In this document: piece after piece, positions 25,402 through 34,031 of the stretch
How the letters are laid out: each line of letters begins with the position of its first letter
Numbering within the stretch: position 1 is the first letter of the stretch
Source: Micavibrio_B sp964633355
Lineage (GTDB): Bacteria; Pseudomonadota; Alphaproteobacteria; Micavibrionales; Micavibrionaceae
Assembly: GCA_964633355.1 (NCBI GenBank)
Contig: CAZWGO010000002.1
Location: 127,987 to 191,986, forward strand
DNA length: 64,000 nt
Direction: 5' to 3'
The notes under the pieces: model-generated
Seen by the model: the letters and a program-made list of their open reading frames with translations, nothing else
What the model was told of the DNA's origin: nothing
The model's database searches: none
Program-made: the position numbers and the translations under genes

Positions 25402-26147
25402 CGTTCGAAGAATTTGACGATCCAAGAATTTCGTATGGTTTTTTTGGCCGTAAAGGTGGGGTGAGTGACGGTATTTATTCCAGCCTGAATGCAAGCTTTG
25501 CATCGGGCGATGATATCGCGGCAGTAAAAGAAAACCGCGAGCGTATCTGCAAGATACTTAATCTCGAAAATATTTCTACGCCATATCAAATTCATAGCCC
25601 CGATTGTATTATTTTGAATGGTGCGGAAGAAGGTAAGGTGCTTGGCGATGCTCTTGTCACATCGACGCCGAATGTGGCTATTGGAATTTTAACCGCCGAT
25701 TGCGGGCCTGTGCTCTTTATTGGCGATGGCGCGAAGGGGCCTGTCATAGGGGCGGCGCATGCAGGCTGGGGTGGTGCAGTCAAAGGCGTTCTTGAGAACA
25801 CGATTAAGAAAATGATCGACGAGGGGGCTTTTATAGAAACGATCAAGGCGGCTGTCGGTCCTTGTATCGGTCCTGAAAGTTATGAGGTCTCGGAAGGGTT
25901 TCAGGCGCCCTTTTTCGAAGAAGATCGCGACAGCATCATGTATTTCAAACCCGGCGCGCCGGATAAGCTCTGGTTCGATTTGCCCAGCTATATTAAATTC
26001 CGGCTGGAACGGGCAGGGATCAGGGATATTACCATGAGCGGCCTCGATACTTATAAAGAGGAAGAGGATTATTTCAGCTTCCGTCGCGCTACGCATAATC
26101 AGGAAAAAGACTACGGGCGCGAGCTGTCGGTTATTTCTATTAGATGA
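25392..26147 (+). CDS. pgeF: Peptidoglycan editing factor PgeF (YfiH/laccase-domain)
   Basis: Cytoplasmic family that removes wrongly incorporated amino acids from peptidoglycan precursors; also described as a purine nucleoside-acting enzyme. The 251-residue protein keeps the metal residues H68 (QIHSPD), H123 (AAHAGWGG) and C158 (VGPCIGPE), with TADCGP near 101-106 and the terminal SFRRAT-type segment. It overlaps the methyltransferase gene by 10 nt. A broken paralogue is at 61643-62340. Confidence 0.94.
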   Translation: MHLTFEEFDDPRISYGFFGRKGGVSDGIYSSLNASFASGDDIAAVKENRERICKILNLENISTPYQIHSPDCIILNGAEEGKVLGDALVTSTPNVAIGILTADCGPVLFIGDGAKGPVIGAAHAGWGGAVKGVLENTIKKMIDEGAFIETIKAAVGPCIGPESYEVSEGFQAPFFEEDRDSIMYFKPGAPDKLWFDLPSYIKFRLERAGIRDITMSGLDTYKEEEDYFSFRRATHNQEKDYGRELSVISIR

Positions 26148-26242
26148 CTTAGGCCCTTTTCTGAAGGGAGAGGAAGCAGAAAGCCGTTGCATTATTCCGG
26201 ATAATTTCTAATAGTCGGGTTCTCACAAAAAGGGCAAGTTTT

Positions 26243-27175
26243 ATGAAGTTAATATCCGGAAATTCCAATCTCCCGCTGGCGCAATCGATTGCGAAATATC
26301 TGGAAGTGCCATTGACCCAAGCTTCCATGCGCCGTTTTGCCGATATGGAAGTTTTTGTCGAGATTGACGAGAATATCCGCGGCGAAGACGTTTTCATTAT
26401 TCAGTCGACCTGTTATCCGGCCAACGACAACTTAATGGAGCTTTTAATCGCGATTGATGCGCTGCGCCGCTCCTCGGCCCGCCGGATTACCGCTGTTATT
26501 CCTTATTTCGGGTACGCCCGCCAAGACCGCCGCACAGGTCCAAGAACGCCGATTTCCGCCAAGCTGGTCGCCAATATGATCACGACCGCTGGAGCAAGCC
26601 GCGTTTTGACGCTCGATCTTCATGCGGGTCAAATTCAGGGCTTTTTTGATATTCCGACCGATAATCTGATCATTTCGCCTGTCTTTATTCCCGATATCGA
26701 GAAATCTTATGCCGGGGAAGATCTAGTCATCGTGTCGCCGGATGTCGGCGGGGTTGTACGCGCCCGCGCCATCGCCAAGCGTTTGAATGCCGAACTGGCC
26801 ATTATCGACAAGCGCCGCGAACGCGCAGGGGTCTCGGAAGTCATGCATGTGATCGGCGAAGTCGAAGGCAAGACCTGTATCATGATCGACGATATCGTCG
26901 ATTCAGCCGGAACTTTATGCAATGGAGCGGAAGCGCTTATGAAGCATGGAGCTAAGTCGGTTTCTGCCTATGTCGTTCACGGGGTTCTGTCAGGTGGTGC
27001 CGTGGCAAGAGTTTCGTCTTCGGCGCTGTCACGCCTAGTGACGAGTGACTCGATCCCGGCCAGCGAGAGCATTAAGGCCTGCAAAAACATCGAGCAATTG
27101 ACGATTGCGCCGCTTTTGGCGGAAGCCATTAAGCGGATCGCGGAAGACCGCTCGATTTCGGCGCTTTTTAAGTGA
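26243..27175 (+). CDS. prs: Ribose-phosphate pyrophosphokinase
   Basis: Makes PRPP from ribose-5-phosphate and ATP for purine, pyrimidine, NAD, His and Trp synthesis. The 310-residue protein shows KLISGNSNLPLAQSIA, RFADMEVFVEI, the ATP loop YFGYARQDRRTGPR, LDLHAGQIQGFFDIP and the PRPP loop IMIDDIVDSAGTL. The ribosome binding site is weak (AAGGGC). The 95 nt before it carry no gene. Convergent with the next gene, 2 nt between stops. Confidence 0.97.
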   Translation: MKLISGNSNLPLAQSIAKYLEVPLTQASMRRFADMEVFVEIDENIRGEDVFIIQSTCYPANDNLMELLIAIDALRRSSARRITAVIPYFGYARQDRRTGPRTPISAKLVANMITTAGASRVLTLDLHAGQIQGFFDIPTDNLIISPVFIPDIEKSYAGEDLVIVSPDVGGVVRARAIAKRLNAELAIIDKRRERAGVSEVMHVIGEVEGKTCIMIDDIVDSAGTLCNGAEALMKHGAKSVSAYVVHGVLSGGAVARVSSSALSRLVTSDSIPASESIKACKNIEQLTIAPLLAEAIKRIAEDRSISALFK

Positions 27176-27177
27176 AA

Positions 27178-27813
27178 TTAGCCCAATATATATTGGGCTC
27201 TACGAATTTCTTCTAAGGTAAGATTTCTTTGAGTGCAGGCTGTAAGGTTTTTATCAAAGGGTCTTTCAACGGGAATAGCATTCTTGGCGTTGAAGTCGAT
27301 ACAAGTTCTCACATAAACGGGTCCAGCATGTCCTTTATACATATCCGCATAGATGGTTTGTTCTTTTTTCTGAACAGTGATTTTTGTCGGTATAGATACA
27401 GCAGGGCTTAAAACAGTATTTACTTGCAGAGACGTTCCTTTTTTGCCCGATGCCCAGTCAGCCCCCAAAGATTGATCAGCTGCTTGCGCAACGGTATCTA
27501 TAAAGCGGCCCGTAAGTTCTTCTCTATTAATTATAGAGGCGAACATTAGGCTTAATGTTCCCAAAGCACATCCAAGTCCTCCAGAGATGATCTTTCCAAA
27601 TTGCTCATCGGTATTAAGGCACCCTTGGCGAATCTGGGCTGCGCTTGCTCCTATAAGCAGACCCATGCTTCCTCCGATTATACCGAATTTCTGAACAATT
27701 TCTGGGACGTATGTCGGCAGGGCATGATTTGTAAAGGCTGCTGTTAAAGCGCCCGTCATAGCAGCAAAAGCGGCCACACCTGCGCCTGTTTTTAGGTTAG
27801 ATGAAATTTTCAT
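27178..27813 (-). CDS. Membrane-associated protein of unknown function (211 aa)
   Basis: Not recognised. Three hydrophobic segments fill the first half (about 9-32, 45-62 and 77-95), two of them Gly/Ala-rich (GIIGGSMGLLIGASAA and IISGGLGCALGTLSLM). The C-terminal half, from about residue 130, is polar and probably beta-rich, with two cysteines (RTCIDF and TACTQR) that could pair in the periplasm. Single gene, facing rplY across 158 nt. Confidence 0.6.
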   Translation of the reverse strand: MKISSNLKTGAGVAAFAAMTGALTAAFTNHALPTYVPEIVQKFGIIGGSMGLLIGASAAQIRQGCLNTDEQFGKIISGGLGCALGTLSLMFASIINREELTGRFIDTVAQAADQSLGADWASGKKGTSLQVNTVLSPAVSIPTKITVQKKEQTIYADMYKGHAGPVYVRTCIDFNAKNAIPVERPFDKNLTACTQRNLTLEEIRRAQYILG

Positions 27814-27971
27814 TACGAATCCTTAATAGACATAACTATAAAAAGCAAGAAAAATCCCTGAAACGAGATCTTAAGTATTACTTGCAATTTAAGGTTAGAA
27901 AATACTATAACCACGCCAATGATCGGCACCCCTGGAGGCCGACGTAACTTATTGAAAAAAGGAAACTAACC

Positions 27972-28658
27972 ATGTCATCTAAGCGCTATGCTTTGGCTGC
28001 ACAAAAACGCGAACGGGCCGGTAAGGGGATTGCTCGTCAGCTTCGTCGCGAGAACCGTGTACCTGCCGTTATCTATGGAGACAATAAAGCTCCTGTCATC
28101 ATTTCTTTGCCTGAAAAAGAAATGCGTCTTGAATTTCACAAAGGCCATATTTTTACGAACCTCGCCGAGCTTGATCTCGAAGGTGAAAAAATTCTGGCAC
28201 TTGTTCGTGACGTTCAGTTGCACCCGGTTACAGACAAGATCGAAAGCGTCGATTTCCTCCGCGTCGGTCCGAAAACAAAAACAACCGTTTCCGTTCCTGT
28301 TCACTTCAAAGGTTTTGAAACTTCGGTTGCCGGTAAAGCTGGCGGCGTATTGAACGTGTCTTACCACGAACTCGAATTACGTTGTGTCGTGACAGACATT
28401 CCGGAAGCGATTGAGATTGATGCATCGAAAGCCGAATTCGGTACAGCTATTCACTTGTCTGAAGTAACCCTGCCAAAAGGCGCGGAAGCGGTCAGCAAAG
28501 AAGATATCGCTATTGCAACAATCGTTGAGCCGAAAGAATTCATCGAAGCCGAAATTACAGCGCCTAAATCAGATGCTGAAGTTGCGGCTGCGGCAGCAGC
28601 AGCGGCTCCTGCAGGTAAAGACGGCAAACCAGCCGCTAAACCAGCAGCAAAGAAATAA
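27972..28658 (+). CDS. rplY: 50S ribosomal protein L25/general stress protein Ctc
   Basis: Binds 5S rRNA in the large subunit. The 228-residue protein is the long Ctc/TL5 type: N-terminal L25 domain (about 5-95; RAGKGIARQLRRENRVPAVIYG) plus C-terminal beta domain (about 100-190; VDFLRV, VPVHFKG), then an Ala/Lys-rich tail (PAAKPAAKK). AAGGAAA precedes the ATG. A small hairpin (CGGC-ACCCCTGGAG-GCCG, 27924-27941) lies 30 nt upstream. A terminator follows. Confidence 0.95.
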   Translation: MSSKRYALAAQKRERAGKGIARQLRRENRVPAVIYGDNKAPVIISLPEKEMRLEFHKGHIFTNLAELDLEGEKILALVRDVQLHPVTDKIESVDFLRVGPKTKTTVSVPVHFKGFETSVAGKAGGVLNVSYHELELRCVVTDIPEAIEIDASKAEFGTAIHLSEVTLPKGAEAVSKEDIAIATIVEPKEFIEAEITAPKSDAEVAAAAAAAAPAGKDGKPAAKPAAKK

Positions 28659-28665
28659 TGCGAAG

Positions 28666-28785
28666 CGTCATCCCGTACAAGTGAATGTAATGAACGCTGA
28701 TACGGGATCTAGAAAAACATGTAATCCGCGCATTTGCGCGGATTGCTTTTTTGTACTGGATATCGGATCGTGGTCCGGTATGACG
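28666..28785 (+). repeat. 120-bp palindromic intergenic element between rplY and pth
   Basis: Ends are near-perfect inverted repeats, CGTCATCCCG (28666-28675) and CGGTATGACG (28776-28785), 9 of 10 complementary. Inside are a second pair, ATCCCGTA and TACGGGAT, and a terminator hairpin. This is the GTCAT-CCCG palindrome class also seen at 46735. Confidence 0.6.
28723..28752 (+). terminator. Rho-independent terminator of rplY
   Basis: AATCCGCGC (28723-28731) pairs with GCGCGGATT (28736-28744) around a 4-nt loop, followed by GCTTTTTT. A 9-bp GC-rich stem with a T run is a strong terminator. It lies within the palindromic element. Confidence 0.85.
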
Positions 28786-28797
28786 GAGTGATAAACC

Positions 28798-29412
28798 ATG
28801 CATCTTCTTGTTGGATTAGGTAACCCGGGTAAAGAATACGAACGTCATCGCCACAATATCGGCTTTATGGCGGTGGATTTGATTGCCGATAAATACGGTT
28901 TTCCGCCATTTAAAAAGAAGTATCAGGGTGATTATGCCGAAGGCATAATTGGTGGCAGCAAAGTCGCTATTTTGAAGCCGATGACTTTCATGAACAATTC
29001 GGGCAAGTCAGTTGGCGAAGCGGCGAAGTTTTATAAAATCCAGCCGGCAAATATTATAGCTTTTCATGACGAGCTTGATATCGCGCCATTTCGCGTAAAA
29101 GTTAAAACAGGCGGCGGCGCAGGCGGTCATAATGGATTGCGCTCCATGGATGATTGGCTCGGCACGCCAGATTATAAACGTGTTCGCCTCGGCATCGGAC
29201 ATCCGGGTGACAAAGATCGTGTCACAGGGTATGTTCTCGGCAATTTTGCAAAAGCAGAAGAAGATGAGCTGGAGAAATTACTGAAAGCTATTGTTGATAC
29301 AATGCCGCTTTTACTGCAGAACAAAGACGAAGAATTTATGACGAAGGTGGCACTTACATTGCAGCCGCCGAAGCCTAAGAAAGAAAAGAAGGAAGAAAAA
29401 GATGGGATTTAA
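28798..29412 (+). CDS. pth: Peptidyl-tRNA hydrolase
   Basis: Releases tRNA from peptidyl-tRNA dropped by ribosomes. The 204-residue protein has GLGNPGKEYERHRHNIGF at residues 6-23 with catalytic His19, KPMTFMNNSGKSV near 60-72, the conserved HDELDI near 90-95 and GGGAGGHNGLRSM. The Lys-rich C-terminus is an extension. rplY-pth-ychF is a usual order; it overlaps ychF by 11 nt. Confidence 0.96.
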   Translation: MHLLVGLGNPGKEYERHRHNIGFMAVDLIADKYGFPPFKKKYQGDYAEGIIGGSKVAILKPMTFMNNSGKSVGEAAKFYKIQPANIIAFHDELDIAPFRVKVKTGGGAGGHNGLRSMDDWLGTPDYKRVRLGIGHPGDKDRVTGYVLGNFAKAEEDELEKLLKAIVDTMPLLLQNKDEEFMTKVALTLQPPKPKKEKKEEKDGI

Positions 29413-30499
29413 TTGCGGAATTGTTGGTCTGCCGAATGTTGGAAAATCAACTTTGTTCAATGCTTTAACGGCAACAGCCGCCGCACAAGCAGCGAATTTT
29501 CCGTTCTGTACAATTGAACCGAATGTGGGCCGCGTCGCGGTTCCGGATAACCGTCTCGACCAACTGGCAGAGATCGGCAAGTCGCAAAAAATTATTCCGA
29601 CCCAGTTAGAGATTGTCGATATTGCTGGCCTAGTCAAAGGGGCTTCGAAAGGCGAGGGGCTGGGTAATAAATTCTTGGCGAATATTCGTGAGACGGATGC
29701 GGTTATTCATGTCCTTCGTTGTTTCGATGACGAAAATATCACCCATGTCGAAGGTTCCGTCGATCCGATCCGTGATGCCGAGATCATTGAAATGGAATTG
29801 ATGATTGCCGATATGGAGAGTTTAGAGCGCCAGATCGATAACATGACCAAAAAAGCCAAAGGCGACAAAACTTTGGCGGGCCAACTTGATTTGATGAAAC
29901 GCGTGAAAGCCGCGCTTGATGAAGGAAAGCCTGCCCGCAGCGTTTCCCTGGCCGATGACGAAAAGCAAATGTTCGAGATGATGCAGCTACTCTCAGCCAA
30001 GCGCGTCGTTTATGTCGCAAATGTTTTAGAGAAAGATGTAGCGACAGGAAATGAGTGGACCAAAATAGTAGACGCCATGGCGAAAGCTCACGGAACTGAA
30101 GCTGTGGTAATCTGCGCCGAAATTGAATCTGAAATTGCGCAGCTGGGTTCTCCGGAAGACAAAAAGGAATTCCTTGATTCGCTGGGTCTTGAAGAGCCGG
30201 GTCTGGATAAAATTATCCGCGCCGGTTACACGACTTTGGGTCTGCAAACTTACTTTACCGTCGGCCCAAAAGAGGCTCGCGCCTGGACGATCCACAAGGG
30301 AACTAAAGCGCCTCAAGCTGCAGGAGTGATCCATACGGATTTTGAAAAAGGCTTTATCAAAGCTGAGGTTATCTCTTTTGCAGATTTTGTGACTTACAAA
30401 GGTGAGCAGGGAGCCAAGGATGTAGGAAAAGCCCGTCAAGAGGGCAAGGAATATATCGTAGCTGATGGCGATGTCGTCCATTTCCGGTTTAACGTCTGA
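29402..30499 (+). CDS. ychF: Redox-regulated ATPase YchF
   Basis: Obg-related P-loop ATPase linked to ribosome binding and oxidative-stress control. The 365-residue protein has GLPNVGKST at residues 9-17, a helical hairpin insertion (about 130-180) and a C-terminal TGS domain (about 280-363; RAWTIHKGTKAPQAAGVIH). The G4 motif is atypical, as in the family, which favours ATP over GTP. The start overlaps pth by 11 nt. Confidence 0.96.
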   Translation: MGFNCGIVGLPNVGKSTLFNALTATAAAQAANFPFCTIEPNVGRVAVPDNRLDQLAEIGKSQKIIPTQLEIVDIAGLVKGASKGEGLGNKFLANIRETDAVIHVLRCFDDENITHVEGSVDPIRDAEIIEMELMIADMESLERQIDNMTKKAKGDKTLAGQLDLMKRVKAALDEGKPARSVSLADDEKQMFEMMQLLSAKRVVYVANVLEKDVATGNEWTKIVDAMAKAHGTEAVVICAEIESEIAQLGSPEDKKEFLDSLGLEEPGLDKIIRAGYTTLGLQTYFTVGPKEARAWTIHKGTKAPQAAGVIHTDFEKGFIKAEVISFADFVTYKGEQGAKDVGKARQEGKEYIVADGDVVHFRFNV

Positions 30500-30585
30500 T
30501 ATCTAAAATTATCATGGCCGAGGCCCTTTAAAACGGAGGTGAGTTAAGCTAATCTCCCTTTCACCAAGGAAAGGACCTTAACCCC

Positions 30586-31191
30586 ATGAACAACAGCAAA
30601 ATTTTACTCTCCGTTGCAGCTTTCGCGCTTTTGGCCGCGAGCCCGGCTTTTGCGACATCAGACTCTTCAATCGATACAGCGACAGCTCCTGCTGAAGCCG
30701 CGCCGACATTGGATGTGCCAACAGAACCAACTTCAGAAATGCCGGCGGATCCGACTGCTGTTCCGACGCTTGACACAACAGCGCCGACAATGACAGAAAC
30801 TGTGCCAGCGACGATTGACACTGCGCCGACAGATACAACTGTTCCTGCCGAGACTACAACGGCCCCGGCGACGATCGATACAACGACGCCGACACCGGAC
30901 ACGACAGTTGCAGAACCTGCTGTCACCGAGCCTGTTGTTGAAGAGAAAAAAGAAGAACCAGCGAAACCAAAAGTTTCTCCTCCGGCGAAATTATCAGCCC
31001 TTGCCAAGAAATATGATTTGATGAGCCTTGATACAGATGGCAACAAATCTTTGAGCAAGGATGAATTCACAGCAAACGGTTTTGCGAATGCTAAAACCTT
31101 TGCCGGATTTGATCTTGACGGAAACGGCAAGTTGACCAACTACGAGATCAACGCTTACGCGGCGCGCATTGAAGCGAATAGCAATAAGTAA
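30586..31191 (+). CDS. Exported EF-hand protein with Thr/Pro-rich linker
   Basis: A 201-residue exported protein: signal peptide (LSVAAFALLAASPAFA, cut near A23), then about 100 residues rich in Thr, Pro, Ala and acidic residues with imperfect repeats such as TAPTMTET and TTAPATIDTT, then two calcium-binding loops, DTDGNKSLSKDE (about 148-159) and DLDGNGKLTNYE (about 176-187). Both loops have good D-x-D-G geometry, so a periplasmic calcium-binding role is likely; partner unknown. The low-complexity stretch may be a spacer to the cell wall. Confidence 0.78.
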   Translation: MNNSKILLSVAAFALLAASPAFATSDSSIDTATAPAEAAPTLDVPTEPTSEMPADPTAVPTLDTTAPTMTETVPATIDTAPTDTTVPAETTTAPATIDTTTPTPDTTVAEPAVTEPVVEEKKEEPAKPKVSPPAKLSALAKKYDLMSLDTDGNKSLSKDEFTANGFANAKTFAGFDLDGNGKLTNYEINAYAARIEANSNK

Positions 31192-31201
31192 TATACATAA
31201 C

Positions 31202-31260
31202 TTGACAATTTATTGTCAGATTTGATAAAACTCCCTGATTATTTTCAGGGAGTTTTTTTA
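31202..31260 (+). promoter_or_regulatory. Dyad and hairpin leader overlapping a ribosome binding site
   Basis: TTGACAAT-tt-ATTGTCA (31202-31218) is a perfect 7-bp dyad whose left arm is a consensus -35 hexamer; GATAAA (31224-31229) could be the -10. Next, ACTCCCTGA (31230-31238) pairs with TCAGGGAGT (31245-31253), followed by seven Ts and at once the ATG at 31260. The hairpin looks like a terminator for the EF-hand gene, but its 3' arm also holds the only Shine-Dalgarno-like GGGAG of the next gene. Confidence 0.6.
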
Positions 31261-31586
31261 TGAGTAAGAGATTTTTAAGCGAAGCGCAGGACAAGCATAA
31301 CCGCCTCGTGGAAGGCGCTATATCCGGAGCTGTAGAATTTATCGCTTCTGCGCCTGATATGCATTTTGAATTTTGGTCAGTTTATAAAGGTGATTTGTGC
31401 AAGGAAGGTCATAATTTCCCGGCGATGATGTTGGTCGACTTTATGCGACCTGAAGCTTTAGCGGCTTTAAGCGTTAGATCAAACTTTAATAAAGTAGTAG
31501 ACCAAATGATCGATCAAGAAAGGCCAGTTGAACAAAGGCGCTCTGGTGAATATTTAATTATATCTATAAAGCCAACCGCACCATAG
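31260..31586 (+). CDS. Small protein of unknown function (108 aa)
   Basis: Not recognised. The protein is soluble, with a helical first third (RFLSEAQDKHNRLVEGAISG), a central WSVYKGDLCKEGHNFPAMMLVDF segment and an acidic-basic C-terminus. The ATG lies directly after the T run of a hairpin, so translation or transcription may be conditional. It precedes the LysE-type gene by 8 nt and may be co-transcribed. Confidence 0.62.
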   Translation: MSKRFLSEAQDKHNRLVEGAISGAVEFIASAPDMHFEFWSVYKGDLCKEGHNFPAMMLVDFMRPEALAALSVRSNFNKVVDQMIDQERPVEQRRSGEYLIISIKPTAP

Positions 31587-31594
31587 AATATCTG

Positions 31595-32224
31595 ATGCAT
31601 GAATTTTTTCTCAACTGGTTGTTGCTTGTCGGCGTTTTTGCCGTAGCGCTTGCGTCGCCTGGGCCTGATTTTGTGATGGCGGTTCGTAATTCCGTGCTGT
31701 ATTCGCGCCGCGCCGGCATAATGACAGCGATTGGCTTTGGTTTAGGCGTCGCCATTCATGTGGCATATTGTCTTGGCGGGCTGGCGATCATTATTGCAAA
31801 ATCGGTCATGCTGTTTACCATCCTCAAATTTATCGGCGCGGGATATTTATTTTATGTCGGCTACAAAGCTTTGAAATCAAAAGGTTTCGAAGGCGAAGTC
31901 GATGCCGAGAATAAGCAATTGGTTATGAGCGATTATATGGCGCTGCGCAGCGGTTTTATAACCAATTTGTTTAATCCCAAAGCGACGATGTTTTTTCTGG
32001 CCTTGTTTACGCAAGTCATGAATCCGAATGTCGGATTTGCAATTCAGTTCGTCTATGGTGTGACGTGCATTTTGATGACAACTATCTGGTTTTCGATCGT
32101 TGCAACCGTGCTGACAACGCCAGCTATTCGCCAGCGTTTCCTGAGAATGTCCAAATGGCTCGACCGCGTATGCGGCGGGATATTCATAGCACTTGGGCTT
32201 AAGCTTGCCTTTGCTAGAATATAA
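31595..32224 (+). CDS. LysE/RhtB family exporter
   Basis: A 209-residue inner-membrane permease exporting amino acids or homoserine lactones; substrate unknown. The N-terminus has the family signature GVFAVALASPGPDFVMAVRNS, with GFGLGVAIHVAYCLGG and the FITNLFNPKATMFFLALF segment after a polar loop. About six hydrophobic helices. It lies 8 nt after the 108-residue protein gene. Confidence 0.9.
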   Translation: MHEFFLNWLLLVGVFAVALASPGPDFVMAVRNSVLYSRRAGIMTAIGFGLGVAIHVAYCLGGLAIIIAKSVMLFTILKFIGAGYLFYVGYKALKSKGFEGEVDAENKQLVMSDYMALRSGFITNLFNPKATMFFLALFTQVMNPNVGFAIQFVYGVTCILMTTIWFSIVATVLTTPAIRQRFLRMSKWLDRVCGGIFIALGLKLAFARI

Positions 32225-32228
32225 AAAA

Positions 32229-33026
32229 TCAGGTCTTTTGAAGTGACAGACCTAAAAAGCGCGGCATATCTTCTGTTCTTGGTTGATGACCTTCAAGCTG
32301 TTTCATTGTAACAACGCCACAAGGCACTTCTATCATATCTTGAATATGAAGATTTGCTTTCGAGAAACAGTTGATGATTGTCGCAAGCGTCTTTTGGTGA
32401 TGCGGAGCTTTCTTTTCAAAATTGTTGTTTTGATTAAGGACCGAAAGAGAATATAGGCTACTTCTGCTGTCGTAGTAACCTTCCAAGCCTTCGAACTTCA
32501 CGGGGTGCGCGCTGTCTATGCGACGTAGGAGGTCCTCACGCGCTATGTTGATGGGATGGTTTGAAAATAACAGTAAACTTCCGTCTGGTTTTAAAATGGA
32601 GCTGATGCTGTTACAGAAATGTTGAAAGCCTTCATTAGGAATCTCTTCAAGAACAAAAACACCGGTAGCAACATCGTAATCCTGCCCTTGACGCGAAATG
32701 TAATCCTCTTCAGCAGGATTGATATGAGAGAATGTAACGCGTTGATCGGTTATATGGCCTTTGGCAGATTTGATAATTTCTCTTCCTGGGTCGATTCCAT
32801 ACCAGTGGTGAAAATTAGCCTGACGAAAATGATGGATAAGATTTCCATTGCCGCAACCGATATCAATTAATTTTTTATCACTGAAATCTCCGACTTGTCT
32901 CTCGATCCAAGGATAGACGATGCCGGGTCTGATAGGAGCATTGCTCATATCAAGCCCATATGTTTCGTTCCAAGAAGCAACGAAATCGGGATCATCCCAT
33001 GCATTGATATCGACCGGAATTGTCAT
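32229..33026 (-). CDS. Class I SAM-dependent methyltransferase
   Basis: A 265-residue cytoplasmic methyltransferase with the SAM motif LIDIGCGNGNLIHHF near residues 54-68, motif II around GIDPGREIIKSAKGH and a post-I acidic region. No substrate can be assigned; the family includes small-molecule and quinone methyltransferases. Convergent with the LysE-type gene (4 nt between stops). Codon use appears somewhat AT-richer than its neighbours by eye. Confidence 0.78.
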   Translation of the reverse strand: MTIPVDINAWDDPDFVASWNETYGLDMSNAPIRPGIVYPWIERQVGDFSDKKLIDIGCGNGNLIHHFRQANFHHWYGIDPGREIIKSAKGHITDQRVTFSHINPAEEDYISRQGQDYDVATGVFVLEEIPNEGFQHFCNSISSILKPDGSLLLFSNHPINIAREDLLRRIDSAHPVKFEGLEGYYDSRSSLYSLSVLNQNNNFEKKAPHHQKTLATIINCFSKANLHIQDMIEVPCGVVTMKQLEGHQPRTEDMPRFLGLSLQKT

Positions 33027-33072
33027 GAGCCGGAATATAAAAGTAACTCTGAATTATGTCACGAATATTAGT

Positions 33073-33945
33073 CTAACGCCTTACTAAAGCGCCGTATTCC
33101 TCACGCAAATGGTGCGTGACAGGACCTACTGTATAAGTGGTCTGGTCGATCTTGCCGACCGCTGTAACTTCTGCCGCAGTACCTGTTACGAAGACTTCAT
33201 CGGCAGAGAGTAAATCTTCCATCGTAATCGTATCTTCTTCAACCGTGTAGCCGAGCGAGCGGGCGAGGTCGATGACAGTCAGGCGCGTGATACCGTTGAG
33301 GAAACAATCCGGTTTTGGTGTACGGATAGTTTTTCCCTTAATACGGAATAAATTCGCACCCGTCGCTTCGACCGGAAAGCCGCGATAATCGAGCATCAAC
33401 GCATCAGTATAACCCGCATCTTCGGCTTCGTGTTTGGACATGGTGTTGATCATGTAAAGTCCTGCGGCCTTGGCATGGCACGGCGCGGTCTCAGGGGATG
33501 GTTTCTTCCAGCGAGAGGTGCAGAGAGAAATACCTTTTTCCAAAAGCTCCGGCGAGAAATAACTTGGCCAGTCCCATACCGCGATAGCCATATGGGTTTT
33601 TGTCAGGCGAGCGGCGATGCCCATTTGTTCGGAGCCGCGCCAGGCGACAGGGCGGACATAGGCATCTGTCATACCGTTCGCCTTGAGCGTTTCCATCTTG
33701 GCGGCATTGATTTCCTCGACTGTATAGGGAACTTCCATACCGAGCATTTTGGCGGAGTCAATCAGGCGCTGCGAGTGCTCGGTGCTTTTGAAAATCTTGC
33801 CGTTATAGCAGCGCTCACCTTCGAAAACGCCGCTGCCGTAATGCAGCCCATGGCTCATAACGTGAATTTTTGCTTCTCTCCAAGGGACGAGTTTCCCGTC
33901 AAACCAGATAAAGCCGTCGCGATCGTCAAAAGGGATAAGGGTCAT
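33073..33945 (-). CDS. ilvE: Branched-chain amino acid aminotransferase
   Basis: PLP-dependent fold-type IV transaminase, last step for Ile, Leu and Val. The 290-residue protein has HGLHYGSGVFEGERCY near 32-47, catalytic K159 in PCHAKAAGLYMINTMSKHEA and EATGANLFRIK as the phosphate loop. It is divergent from the response regulator gene at 34032, a neighbourhood like ilvE-petR in Rhodobacter and relatives. Confidence 0.93.
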   Translation of the reverse strand: MTLIPFDDRDGFIWFDGKLVPWREAKIHVMSHGLHYGSGVFEGERCYNGKIFKSTEHSQRLIDSAKMLGMEVPYTVEEINAAKMETLKANGMTDAYVRPVAWRGSEQMGIAARLTKTHMAIAVWDWPSYFSPELLEKGISLCTSRWKKPSPETAPCHAKAAGLYMINTMSKHEAEDAGYTDALMLDYRGFPVEATGANLFRIKGKTIRTPKPDCFLNGITRLTVIDLARSLGYTVEEDTITMEDLLSADEVFVTGTAAEVTAVGKIDQTTYTVGPVTHHLREEYGALVRR

Positions 33946-34031
33946 GAAATAAGCTCGTTTTGAAGTTGAATAAGTCTATGATATTTAAGTTAAACAGTGA
34001 AAACAAGCCGAGATTGATTTAAGTTTATTGC

